From Plebeiibacterium sediminum (GTDB lineage Bacteria > Bacteroidota > Bacteroidia > Bacteroidales > Marinilabiliaceae): a DNA stretch of 64,000 nucleotides. Positions 35,131 to 43,797 of this stretch are shown piece after piece. Location: contig NZ_JAPDPJ010000024.1 in the NCBI RefSeq assembly GCF_026013605.1, positions 1 to 64,000 on the forward strand. The letters are read 5' to 3'. Under the pieces are notes generated by a model. That model was not told where the DNA came from, did no database searches, and was given only the letters and a program-made list of their open reading frames with translations. The position numbers were made by a program, and so were the translations under genes. Every line of letters starts with the position of its first letter. Within the stretch, counting starts at the first letter, position 1.

Positions 35131-37629
35131 TTATAGCTTTTTATCCGGATACATGTTACTCCATTGGCCGGACTGATCTTTTAGTACTTTATCAAACCAC
35201 GCAATAATGGTATCATTCCATTTAATCCGTTTTTTATAATCTAGTATATGATGGTTTTCACCGTCAATTAAAACCATTTCCACATCCTTTCCTAGTATTT
35301 TCAAAGCTGCATAATACTGCAAACTCTCTCCTACCGGAACATTTGTATCACTTGTACCATGCAATAACAATATTGAATTCTGGAATTTATCGGCATTAAA
35401 GAGCGGACTATTCTCCACATAAATATCCTTTCTATTCCAAGGATAACTACCAGTGGCTGCTGCCGAACTATATGAATAACCCCAATAACCTTCACCCCAA
35501 TAACTTGAAATGTCGCTTATACCAGCATGAGCAATAGCTGTTTTAAAAATATCAGTACGAGTTTGCAGCATCATTGTAGTAAATCCACCATAGGAAGCTC
35601 CAATGCAACCTACGTTTTTTGCATCTGCTGTTGGATGACTCTTTAAAAACGCTTTGGTACCGTCTATAATATCATCAATAGCATCTTTTCCCCATCCGTT
35701 TACATGTAATGCAGAGAAGTTTTGTCCGTAACCAGTTGCTCCACTTGGTTGTAAAACATAAACCATATAACCATTGGCTGCCCAAATATTTTTAGGATAT
35801 CTACCTCCAAAGCTTCTATCTGTCGGCGATGTTCCTCCATAATAATAAACAATCAAAGGATACTTTTTTGATGGATCATAATTTACCGGATAATATACTC
35901 TTCCATCTATTGTTAAACCGCTTTTATTTTCAAATGTCCACTTTTCTGATTTACCAAAAGCAATATATCTATATGTCTGTTCTTTGGGGAAGTCTAGTTC
36001 TGTATATTTTTTATTTTTCAGGTTTATGGTGTAGACCTTTTCCGGTGTAGAAATACTCGTACCATTAAAAATAGCGATCTGCTTATCGTAAGCAAAATCA
36101 AAGTCATCTAACACTTCTACCGGAAGATCAATTTTTGTGAAACTACTTTTTGAAACATCACACACATATAAATTCACACCATCACGTTCAGTGACCTGAG
36201 TATAAATGATATTATTATCAAACCATTTTGCTCCGTTTATTGAAGGTGAAAAATCTTTAGTTAAGACAGTGGCCTTTTTCTGTGCCAGGTTATAGATGTA
36301 TAACTGATTATCAAAACTATTTGGCAAATGTCCATTGGTTATTTTAAGGCCCAGATCTCCAAAAGCTTTTGCTGATCCCATAGCTAAAAGTTTTTGTCCA
36401 TCCGGAGAATATTTACAATAACAACCATAAAGTTCATCTTTCCACAGTGTGTCCAACTCAAAAGTTTTCAGACTCAACTCATACATATCCTGACGATAGA
36501 AAGGAGTGGTTTGATAATCCATTTCAGTTGTAGAAAACAAAATTTTACTACCATCAGGTTTGATATCATTTAGATTTGCAGAAAGATTACCTGCTGTTAA
36601 AGGCTGAATCAAACCATTTTCTGTATGAAGCAAATACAAATTTGTACGATTTCTGAAGTAAGGCAGACGATCATCATTTCCAAATATACGTTTCAAATCA
36701 CCAGGTTTATCTGCCTTTATAGTTTTTGATAAAATAACAAAATCCTCGTTTGGCGACCACTGAGAAAGATACATGTCATCAATATTTTCGGAGATACACG
36801 CTTCTTTTCCTGACATTATATCATATACAAAAAGTGAAGTTCCCTGATCATTTTTTATTAGATAGGACAATCGATCAGACTTTGGTAACCAGCTTAAATT
36901 ATAGGCAAAATTTCGAACTTTATAAACCACCTTATTTTCGTTTAGATCAATGATATGGGTAATTTGCTGCTTTTTGCCGGTTCCTTTCATTACATCACTC
37001 ATCTGTACAAGTGCATAATTGCCCGAGTGAGATATTTTTAAATTTTGAACACTTACTCCATCCAATAAGTCATGAATAGTCATGGTTCTTTGTGCATCAA
37101 CCGACCAGGCAATAGCTTGAGTTAATTCTTCCTCTACAACATACGAAGCCTGCATTGTAAGATTTTCATCAACACTTAAAGCCTTGATGATTATCTGGTG
37201 TTTTCCTGTTTGAAGTTTTACAGGAATATTGATTTCTTCATTAGGTTTAGAAACTGTTTTACATTTTTCACCATCAAGATAAACTTCATAAATACTATTG
37301 GATTTGATTTTAATTTTTGCCTCAAGCCACTGTGATACGGAAACATATCCTGTTAATTCTACCAATTGATTTTTAGAATCTATTCCAGGAACATCAAACG
37401 AATCATCTTGTTTAATAAGTGAAATAGCACTTGTATTGCTTACTTTAGTATTGGAAAGCAATTCCAAACGATCAAAAACCTTTCCATCAACCGAACCTAT
37501 TTCAGCAAAAACAGGCAAATGCAGTTGTATTGGACTTGATACTTTCCATTCCTTACAATCCTTCTCAATCTGAGCATCAACAAACATGGTGGAAGTTAAA
37601 ACCATGAATAAAATAAAATATCTTATCAT
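35131..37629 (-). CDS. S9 family prolyl oligopeptidase-type peptidase
   Basis: An exported serine peptidase of 832 residues, with a signal peptide (FILFMVLTSTMFVDA). The first two thirds are repeated beta blades (WLPKSDRLSYLI, WSPNEDFVILS, YSPDGQKLLAMG), the propeller that screens substrates. The catalytic domain has Ser679 in GASYGGF, Asp761 in GTSDTNVP and His793/His794 in GENHHI. The layout resembles dipeptidyl peptidase/acylaminoacyl peptidase types of Bacteroidota and probably acts on oligopeptides in the periplasm. A terminator follows. Confidence 0.9.
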   Translation of the reverse strand: MIRYFILFMVLTSTMFVDAQIEKDCKEWKVSSPIQLHLPVFAEIGSVDGKVFDRLELLSNTKVSNTSAISLIKQDDSFDVPGIDSKNQLVELTGYVSVSQWLEAKIKIKSNSIYEVYLDGEKCKTVSKPNEEINIPVKLQTGKHQIIIKALSVDENLTMQASYVVEEELTQAIAWSVDAQRTMTIHDLLDGVSVQNLKISHSGNYALVQMSDVMKGTGKKQQITHIIDLNENKVVYKVRNFAYNLSWLPKSDRLSYLIKNDQGTSLFVYDIMSGKEACISENIDDMYLSQWSPNEDFVILSKTIKADKPGDLKRIFGNDDRLPYFRNRTNLYLLHTENGLIQPLTAGNLSANLNDIKPDGSKILFSTTEMDYQTTPFYRQDMYELSLKTFELDTLWKDELYGCYCKYSPDGQKLLAMGSAKAFGDLGLKITNGHLPNSFDNQLYIYNLAQKKATVLTKDFSPSINGAKWFDNNIIYTQVTERDGVNLYVCDVSKSSFTKIDLPVEVLDDFDFAYDKQIAIFNGTSISTPEKVYTINLKNKKYTELDFPKEQTYRYIAFGKSEKWTFENKSGLTIDGRVYYPVNYDPSKKYPLIVYYYGGTSPTDRSFGGRYPKNIWAANGYMVYVLQPSGATGYGQNFSALHVNGWGKDAIDDIIDGTKAFLKSHPTADAKNVGCIGASYGGFTTMMLQTRTDIFKTAIAHAGISDISSYWGEGYWGYSYSSAAATGSYPWNRKDIYVENSPLFNADKFQNSILLLHGTSDTNVPVGESLQYYAALKILGKDVEMVLIDGENHHILDYKKRIKWNDTIIAWFDKVLKDQSGQWSNMYPDKKL

Positions 37630-37861
37630 TCTATATCTATTAATTAATTCTATATAATCCTCAGATAAAAGTATAATTTTTACATCTCCCCCATAATTAC
37701 AAATGTCATGTATTGGAATTTTGTCTATTTTTTATACAAAACCCCATACTCAAGGGACTGTATTATATTTAAAATATTTATCTGTGATAGTTTATAAAAC
37801 AGGCAATATGATCTATCCTGATTATTTAATTAATGTATAGCTATGAAAAGTATTCGCTTAT

Positions 37862-38746
37862 TTAATTAAAACACTCCTGAAAAAAATCAACGAGAGCATT
37901 TGTAATGAGTGTTTCGTTAGGTGCTCCAATAGCCTCATTAATTTTGCTATGCGTATAGATACTTCCATCTACCTGCCATACAGAAGCACCATTTTGTTCT
38001 AACTTATCAATAAATGCATTGGCTTTTGCCAATCGCAAAAAAGTTCCTCGTTTGGCAATAAAAAACTTAGGATATGATACGCCACTCTGAATATTATAAA
38101 TTGGAGAAGCTTGAATGTTCTCGTCTTCATTTGTTCCAAATGCATTGATATATAAATCTGAATTATCCTGAACCTGATCTAAAACATCATATCCTTCCGT
38201 ATCGATAGCAGCAATACCCTTTATGTTTGCAAGATTCAAACCAACATTAGTTAAAAAAGAAGCATTGGTTCCTGTTAAAGCAACAAGGTGTGCTCCGGCA
38301 CTATGTCCCATTAAAACCATACGATAAGGATCACCTCCATATTGATCTATATGATCTACAACCCATCTTATCGCATCTGCAACATCGGTGTTATGATCCG
38401 GATACCTTACCCGATCAGAATTGTTTAACTCATATGGGAATGGACTCAGACGATAATTGACTGAAACAAAAACATAATCTAATGTCTGAAACAAATTAAC
38501 CTTATTGTCTATTTGACTAGCCTTATCTCCTATACTCCATCCTCCACCATGAACCCAAATTACAACAGGCTTTTTTATCTGAGTCATGCTATTGAAATAG
38601 ACATCTAAACTTAAGAGATCTGCATCAATCCCTTCAATTTGCTTGTATTGCACTGTTTCAGAAAAATAATCGGCTGATAATTCATCCTCTTTTTTTGGAT
38701 TGCATGCAATGAGTGTGATTATAAAAAGAATAAATAAATACTTCAT
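37862..38746 (-). CDS. Carboxylesterase-type alpha/beta hydrolase lipoprotein
   Basis: A 294-residue lipoprotein (lipobox LIAC, Cys15) with the HSL/BD-FAE-type esterase pattern: oxyanion motif HGGGW (66-70), VNYRLSP (97-102), DHIDQYGGDP (131-140) and nucleophile elbow GHSAGAH with Ser149. The histidine is probably in the terminal YTHSKINEA region. Such enzymes hydrolyse acyl or feruloyl esters from polysaccharide breakdown. It is a single-gene unit with a 230-base upstream gap. Confidence 0.85.
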   Translation of the reverse strand: MKYLFILFIITLIACNPKKEDELSADYFSETVQYKQIEGIDADLLSLDVYFNSMTQIKKPVVIWVHGGGWSIGDKASQIDNKVNLFQTLDYVFVSVNYRLSPFPYELNNSDRVRYPDHNTDVADAIRWVVDHIDQYGGDPYRMVLMGHSAGAHLVALTGTNASFLTNVGLNLANIKGIAAIDTEGYDVLDQVQDNSDLYINAFGTNEDENIQASPIYNIQSGVSYPKFFIAKRGTFLRLAKANAFIDKLEQNGASVWQVDGSIYTHSKINEAIGAPNETLITNALVDFFQECFN

Positions 38747-38962
38747 CGGATCAAATTTATTTTAATGGAGGTTGTATCATTATGGTATGTCTCATCTTAA
38801 TTAAGTAAAGGATTACCTGCTTAAAACTAACAAATTTTAAATAATAAAAACCTTTGATACACAGGCATTGATTATAATTTTAGGGTTTAACTTTAATTAA
38901 CGAACAATTTCTTTAATTGAAGGTTACTTAGTCTATAGTTAAACACAGACAATAGTTAAGGC

Positions 38963-40234
38963 ATGAGTAACAGTTTCAATTTGCCAAACAACGGTAAAAA
39001 AAGAGTTATAATAATAGGTGCGGGATTTGCAGGATTAAAATTGGCACGAAAACTTGCCAATTCACCTTATCAGGTGGTTATGATTGACAAAAGAAACTTC
39101 CATCAGTTTCAACCTCTGTTTTACCAGGTTGCCACTTCAGGTTTGGAGCCGAGCAACATTTCTTTTCCGGTTCGGAAAGTGTTTCAGAAAAACACAAACT
39201 TACACTTCAGAAATACTGAATTACTGGAAGTTTTTCCTGAAGAAAAGAAAATTCTCACCAAAGCTGGTGAGCTAACATACGACAAACTGGTTATTGCAAC
39301 CGGAGTTGATACCAATTACTTTGGTAACAGAAACATTGAAAAATATAGTATTTCAATGAAATCAACAGCTCAGGCCATCAACCTTCGAAATCGTATTTTA
39401 GAAAGTTTTGAAGCTGCCATCTTAACGGATGACAGAAAAGAACATTCTAAATTATTATCGATGGTTATTGTTGGTGGTGGCCCTACTGGAGTGGAACTTT
39501 CAGGAGCTATTGCAGAATTGAAAAACTACGTTTTACCTAAAGATTATCCTGAGCTTGATTTTAGCCGAATGAAAATCAGGCTTTACGAAGCGGCACCCCG
39601 CCTTTTAAACGGAATGAGTGATAAAGCAGGGAAAGATGCGCTTAAATTCCTTGAAAAACTTGGCGTTGAAGTACACCTGAATACCATGATTAAAGATTAT
39701 GATGGTGAAAATATGACCCTTCAGGATGGTACGCAGTATAAAGTACAAAACTTTGTTTGGACTGCAGGTGTTGGAGGAAAACGCATCAATGGAATTGCTG
39801 ATGATCAGTATGTTCGTGGGAACCGATTAGCTGTTGACAGAACAAATCAACTCAAAGGATCAAAAGACATTTATGCTGTAGGTGATACTGCTTATATGGA
39901 AACGGACTTATATCCTCATGGTCATCCACAGGTGGCACAGGTTGCTATTCAACAGGCTGTATTATTAGCCAAAAACCTAAAGGAAAATAAAGCGCTTCAG
40001 TTTGAATATAAAAACAAAGGTGCTATGGCTACCATTGGACGTAACATGGCTGTTGTTGATTTACCCGGATTTAGTTTTTCAGGTGTTATTGCCTGGTTTT
40101 TATGGCTGATGGTTCACCTAATGGCAATTGTTGGCGTTAAAAACAGGCTGTTTATTTTCATCAACTGGGCACAAAGCTACTTTTCTAGAGATCAATCTTT
40201 AAGAGTTTTAATACGACCTTTTAAAAAGAAGTAA
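38963..40234 (+). CDS. Type II NADH dehydrogenase (NDH-2)-like
   Basis: A 423-residue monotopic membrane flavoenzyme that moves electrons from NADH to quinone without pumping protons. The FAD-binding GAGFAGLKLARKL (about 19-31), the NADH-binding MVIVGGGPTGVELSGAIAEL and YAVGDTAYME are the family signatures. The C-terminal hydrophobic stretch (IAWFLWLMVHLMAIVG and an amphipathic end) fits membrane anchoring. It is probably the only NADH dehydrogenase in the window. It is transcribed alone. Confidence 0.92.
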   Translation: MSNSFNLPNNGKKRVIIIGAGFAGLKLARKLANSPYQVVMIDKRNFHQFQPLFYQVATSGLEPSNISFPVRKVFQKNTNLHFRNTELLEVFPEEKKILTKAGELTYDKLVIATGVDTNYFGNRNIEKYSISMKSTAQAINLRNRILESFEAAILTDDRKEHSKLLSMVIVGGGPTGVELSGAIAELKNYVLPKDYPELDFSRMKIRLYEAAPRLLNGMSDKAGKDALKFLEKLGVEVHLNTMIKDYDGENMTLQDGTQYKVQNFVWTAGVGGKRINGIADDQYVRGNRLAVDRTNQLKGSKDIYAVGDTAYMETDLYPHGHPQVAQVAIQQAVLLAKNLKENKALQFEYKNKGAMATIGRNMAVVDLPGFSFSGVIAWFLWLMVHLMAIVGVKNRLFIFINWAQSYFSRDQSLRVLIRPFKKK

Positions 40235-40325
40235 AATAATAATTTGGGGATTTAAGCTGTATATCTTAATTCCCCAATAATTAACTTTCCACTAAAATTT
40301 CTCATCAATAAGATGCCTATGTATT

Positions 40326-42095
40326 TTAGTTTTGAATCATTTGACTGATGAGAGATACACTAAAAATGCTCAATAAAAACCATCCCAAAAATCCTTCAAT
40401 GATGGTAATATACCTTGAAATCCCTTTTACAGGTATTGCTCCAAATCCTAATGTAGAAAAAACATTGATGCTTAGTGTTGTAGCATTAAGTACCCTTACC
40501 AAGGTTAGGTAAAGTAAATAAACAAAAATTACAATACTAATTGTTATACCTACAAAAACCTTACGCTTGGGTTTAAGACTGCTCCAACGACCTTGTAATA
40601 ATTCTGTTCTTCGGTATATAAAAGTTGCTATTTTATGCTTAATGATGGATAGCAGATATAAGGGCCTTCCCAACAAAACAATAAAAAAAGGGATTTCAGC
40701 ATAACTTACTTTCATCTCATTTTTATAATCTTCAAATGTTTTAAAATCCTCTTTATAATTCACAGTATAAAAATCCTCTAATCGTTGTTCTGAACGAAAA
40801 TATTCCAGAAGTTTCCTGTGTTGTCTAATCAGGAATGATCTGTTAATCCCATCCCAATCACTATAAAAAAAGAAGTATACTGCAGCAAAAATTAAAATAG
40901 TCCAAAGTGAAATAATAAGGGATTGCACCGGACTAGTACCATATTTTGAAAAATATTTCAGAAATTGATTGAACCGCCAATTAAACCAGCTTTGAATACC
41001 AGGGTTTTGTGTATATAAATGTTTATACTTTCTGGTTTCCATATCTTTCATCTGTATTAAACAAGCATTAGCCGATTCATTATCACCTTGCGATTTATAC
41101 ATGGTAAAAAACTTACGGTAAGAACTTTGTAATGCATTAAAAATATACACATCCGAAACAAGTGTATCTGATAAATGAGTAAATGGCGACTGCTTATAAC
41201 CATCATACAAACCAAGGCCTACAGAATCTATCTGCGCCCAGTTAAAAGAAGTGTTGTTATTTGGGAATGAAAAATTATTACTCCCTATTGGTTGTGTAAA
41301 CTTACATCTTTCAATCAATAAGTTTTCTTTTACTGAACAGTTATTAAAATCTAAAATACCATTAGAAAAATCAATATTGTCAAAGCCTATAACATCATAT
41401 TTACCACCATGAATAGAAAGCACTGGTTTGACTCCGGATGAAGAAATTTTGCAATGATCCAGATAAAAATTATTCAACTTTCTTTCATTCTGCCTAATCA
41501 TAAACAGATACTGAAAACCTGAACGTTCTTTTTCATCACCATTAACAAATGGACTATAAATAATTGTTGAATCGGCATAAAATGAGCAATTTGAAAAAAG
41601 AAAAACACTGGCTCGCATTTCATATACTACTACCCTATGCAGTATCTTACAATTCCAAAATTCAATATCATTCAGTTCTAAATTGCGAAAGTCAATACCT
41701 TTTTTAAAAGTGCAATTAATAAATCTAAACTGTGAAGCACCCTCACAATTATATAAGGTAACATTGTTATTGAACACCAAATTACTAACAGAACAGGTAG
41801 AATTATCAGGCAGTTTACAATCTTTGAGTAGTATAATTGGCTTAATTGTTTTTACTTGGTCTAAAGTCGTATCTGATAATAAATATTGGAATTTTATAAA
41901 AGAAGAAAGTGAATCCTTAACCTCATCGAAATATATTTCAGTATTTTCAAGTCGGTATAAAACATCCTTACAATTTTCCATTTCATCTACCCATTCACTT
42001 ATAGAGATTTTTCTTTTGTAATTATTTTGCGAGCATAACGGAGAAGAATAAAAAAGGGCTACAAAAAGGAGTATTGCCAGATATATCTTTGTCAT
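40326..42095 (-). CDS. Putative ion channel with exported beta-helix-like domain
   Basis: After a signal peptide (MTKIYLAILLFVALFYSSPLCSQ) the protein has about 370 residues outside the membrane, with repeated units such as QFRFINCTFKKG, IEFWNCKI and FLFSNCSFY that look like a pentapeptide-type right-handed beta-helix. Then come a first TM helix (LIISLWTILIFAAVYFFF), a cytosolic segment, and a C-terminal two-TM pore with TLGFG in place of the usual TVGYG filter (TLGFG at residues 560-564 counted from the upstream ATG at 42131). The layout is that of a potassium-channel-like pore with a large sensor domain. I prefer the start at 42095 because a signal peptide follows directly. Confidence 0.7.
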   Translation of the reverse strand: MTKIYLAILLFVALFYSSPLCSQNNYKRKISISEWVDEMENCKDVLYRLENTEIYFDEVKDSLSSFIKFQYLLSDTTLDQVKTIKPIILLKDCKLPDNSTCSVSNLVFNNNVTLYNCEGASQFRFINCTFKKGIDFRNLELNDIEFWNCKILHRVVVYEMRASVFLFSNCSFYADSTIIYSPFVNGDEKERSGFQYLFMIRQNERKLNNFYLDHCKISSSGVKPVLSIHGGKYDVIGFDNIDFSNGILDFNNCSVKENLLIERCKFTQPIGSNNFSFPNNNTSFNWAQIDSVGLGLYDGYKQSPFTHLSDTLVSDVYIFNALQSSYRKFFTMYKSQGDNESANACLIQMKDMETRKYKHLYTQNPGIQSWFNWRFNQFLKYFSKYGTSPVQSLIISLWTILIFAAVYFFFYSDWDGINRSFLIRQHRKLLEYFRSEQRLEDFYTVNYKEDFKTFEDYKNEMKVSYAEIPFFIVLLGRPLYLLSIIKHKIATFIYRRTELLQGRWSSLKPKRKVFVGITISIVIFVYLLYLTLVRVLNATTLSINVFSTLGFGAIPVKGISRYITIIEGFLGWFLLSIFSVSLISQMIQN

Positions 42096-42301
42096 AATAA
42101 ATAGATGAATATTGGTTAATATCATTGCCATAACAAAACCATATTACAATTGCTCCTCATATTCATAGCAAAAAGTATCAGGTTTATATTACAAGTCTAC
42201 CCTTAATTAATGGTCAACTAATATACATTATTAGAGATACATAATCAAATTGTTATTCAACTGGTTACAACCTGATATTTTGTGATATACCCCAAACAAA
42301 A

Positions 42302-42341
42302 CAAGGGCAAAATAAAGGTTTCACCCTCTAATTTGCCCTTG
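42302..42341 (-). terminator. Bidirectional terminator
   Basis: CAAGGGCAAA and TTTGCCCTTG arms surround a 20-base loop. T-rich sequence follows on both strands (GTTTTATTAT on the plus, GTTTTGTTTGG on the minus). It lies just beyond the TPR gene stop. Confidence 0.75.
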
Positions 42342-42377
42342 TTTTATTATAAATAGTTTTGACTATATTCCGTTACA

Positions 42378-43223
42378 TTATGATTTTATAATGGTAATAA
42401 AGCGTTTATTGGAACGAAGATTATCAAAATGTTTTTCATTCTCAACTTCATCTTTTAAAGTCTCAGACAATTCAATGGCTTTTTCAATATCCCGGATTGC
42501 TTCATTTTGCTTATCTAACTGAGAATAAGCACATGCTCTTTGCCAATAAGCTAACGAATATTCATTATCAAGTTCAATAGCCGTATTGGTTAAATTTAAA
42601 GCCCATCGCACCTCTCCAATTTCCAACAAAGCATCCGCTTTATAAGTCATAGCTTCAATATCATTGGGTTTAATGTCTAATATTTCATCATAAATAGAAA
42701 TTTTATCCTCTTCACTTTTTTCTAATCCGGCACGCATCCATAAGGAGTGAATTGAATTGGTATTGGTGATTTCCTGCTGTGTTTCAATAAGAATTTTTGA
42801 ACGATCCATCATTTTTTGCTCTATCTGCTGTAAACGACTTTCATAATCACCGGTTAATCCTTGTATGCGCTTGGCTGTATCACTTTTAATACTCTTTTTA
42901 ATATCATTAAGCGATCGCCATCCTAACAGCACTAATAAGGAGGCAGCTGCCGTAATAATATAAAATATGTTGTTGACGGTGCTTGTTGTATACTGAATGG
43001 CCCTGTCGGATGAATCGAGTTTTGCTTCAGCAATCTGTTTGGTTACCAAAGCCCTTAAGCGTTGATTCTCCTCCCGTAAATTTTTAATCTCATCAAGAAT
43101 ATATCGTTCAATAAATGGTTTGTACAACGGTTTTTCAATTGAATCTTGTGCAATTTCGGTATCGTTAGAGAATATTTGTACTGATAAACCCAAGAAAATA
43201 AGTAGTAATAAAAATCTTGACAT
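42378..43223 (-). CDS. TPR-containing membrane protein
   Basis: A 281-residue protein with a signal peptide (FLLLLIFLGLSVQIFS), a short charged helical segment, a TM helix at about 85-100 (IFYIITAAASLLVLLG), a coiled-coil stretch with LTGDYESRLQQIEQKM and C-terminal tetratricopeptide repeats (about 165-265: EIGEVRWALNLTNTAIELDNEYSLAYWQRACAYSQ). The TPR end probably binds partner proteins in the cytoplasm. It is transcribed towards the ion-channel gene, 246 bases away, and may not share its operon because a terminator separates them. Confidence 0.75.
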   Translation of the reverse strand: MSRFLLLLIFLGLSVQIFSNDTEIAQDSIEKPLYKPFIERYILDEIKNLREENQRLRALVTKQIAEAKLDSSDRAIQYTTSTVNNIFYIITAAASLLVLLGWRSLNDIKKSIKSDTAKRIQGLTGDYESRLQQIEQKMMDRSKILIETQQEITNTNSIHSLWMRAGLEKSEEDKISIYDEILDIKPNDIEAMTYKADALLEIGEVRWALNLTNTAIELDNEYSLAYWQRACAYSQLDKQNEAIRDIEKAIELSETLKDEVENEKHFDNLRSNKRFITIIKS

Positions 43224-43447
43224 GCTATTATTTGCGCTTTTATAATGACTAATAGCGATGCAATCTTTTAATAAATATTTAGAATGACAAGTTTATCAGC
43301 ACTTAATTTTTTCAGAAATACATGAATAACTCCATAGATCGCAACAGACCTGCGATATAACAATAAGTTGAAAATCAAAAGCCTCCCCTACAAATGGTAT
43401 TTTATGACTCAATTCAATTTATTCACCTTCTAATTCAATTATTTTAT
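43224..43447. other. Upstream gap before the cobalamin locus
   Basis: This AT-rich stretch contains the divergent promoters of the TPR gene and, at its right end, of the cobalamin operon. No ORF is convincing. The gap continues through the riboswitch (43456-43660) to the receptor start at 43798. Confidence 0.4.
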
Positions 43448-43455
43448 TACTTTTG
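43448..43455 (+). promoter_or_regulatory. -7 box of the cobalamin operon
   Basis: TACTTTTG matches TAnnTTTG and lies immediately before the first conserved paired region of the riboswitch, so transcription should start near 43460. No clean -33 TTG is visible upstream. Confidence 0.55.
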
Positions 43456-43460
43456 CAGCG

Positions 43461-43660
43461 ATTTGGTGGATTTCTTCTTTCAGAAGAAACCTTAAAATGG
43501 GAATCCGGTGCTTCATACCAATGAAAATTCCGGAGCTGTACCCGCAGCTGTAAGTCCTTAATATTGTTTTAAGAACACTAATGCCACTGTCCAGAAATTG
43601 GATGGGAAGGCCTTAAAACAGGACGAGCCAGAAGACCTGCCAGGTTATTTTAATCAGTAA
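43461..43660 (+). promoter_or_regulatory. Cobalamin (AdoCbl) riboswitch
   Basis: The region upstream of the TonB receptor has the recognisable core of the cobalamin riboswitch: GGTG near 43465-43510, the AATCCGGTGC segment, the GCTGTACCCGCAGCTGTAAG hairpin, GCCACTG, the GGGAAGGCC segment and the B12 box GAGCCAGAAGACCTGCC near 43625-43641. These are the known conserved blocks in the right order. It should reduce expression of the downstream uptake and cobalt-corrin genes when adenosylcobalamin is available. Confidence 0.95.
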
Positions 43661-43797
43661 CGATTAAACTTCCGGGATAGAAGTTGATTCATAAAAACTA
43701 AACGCGCGTAGTTTCAAGTTTCGCATTTCTACCTTGTTGATTTTTATAGTATTGGACGATTGTCTGATGCATTTTATTAATTATTAAAGAAATAGAC

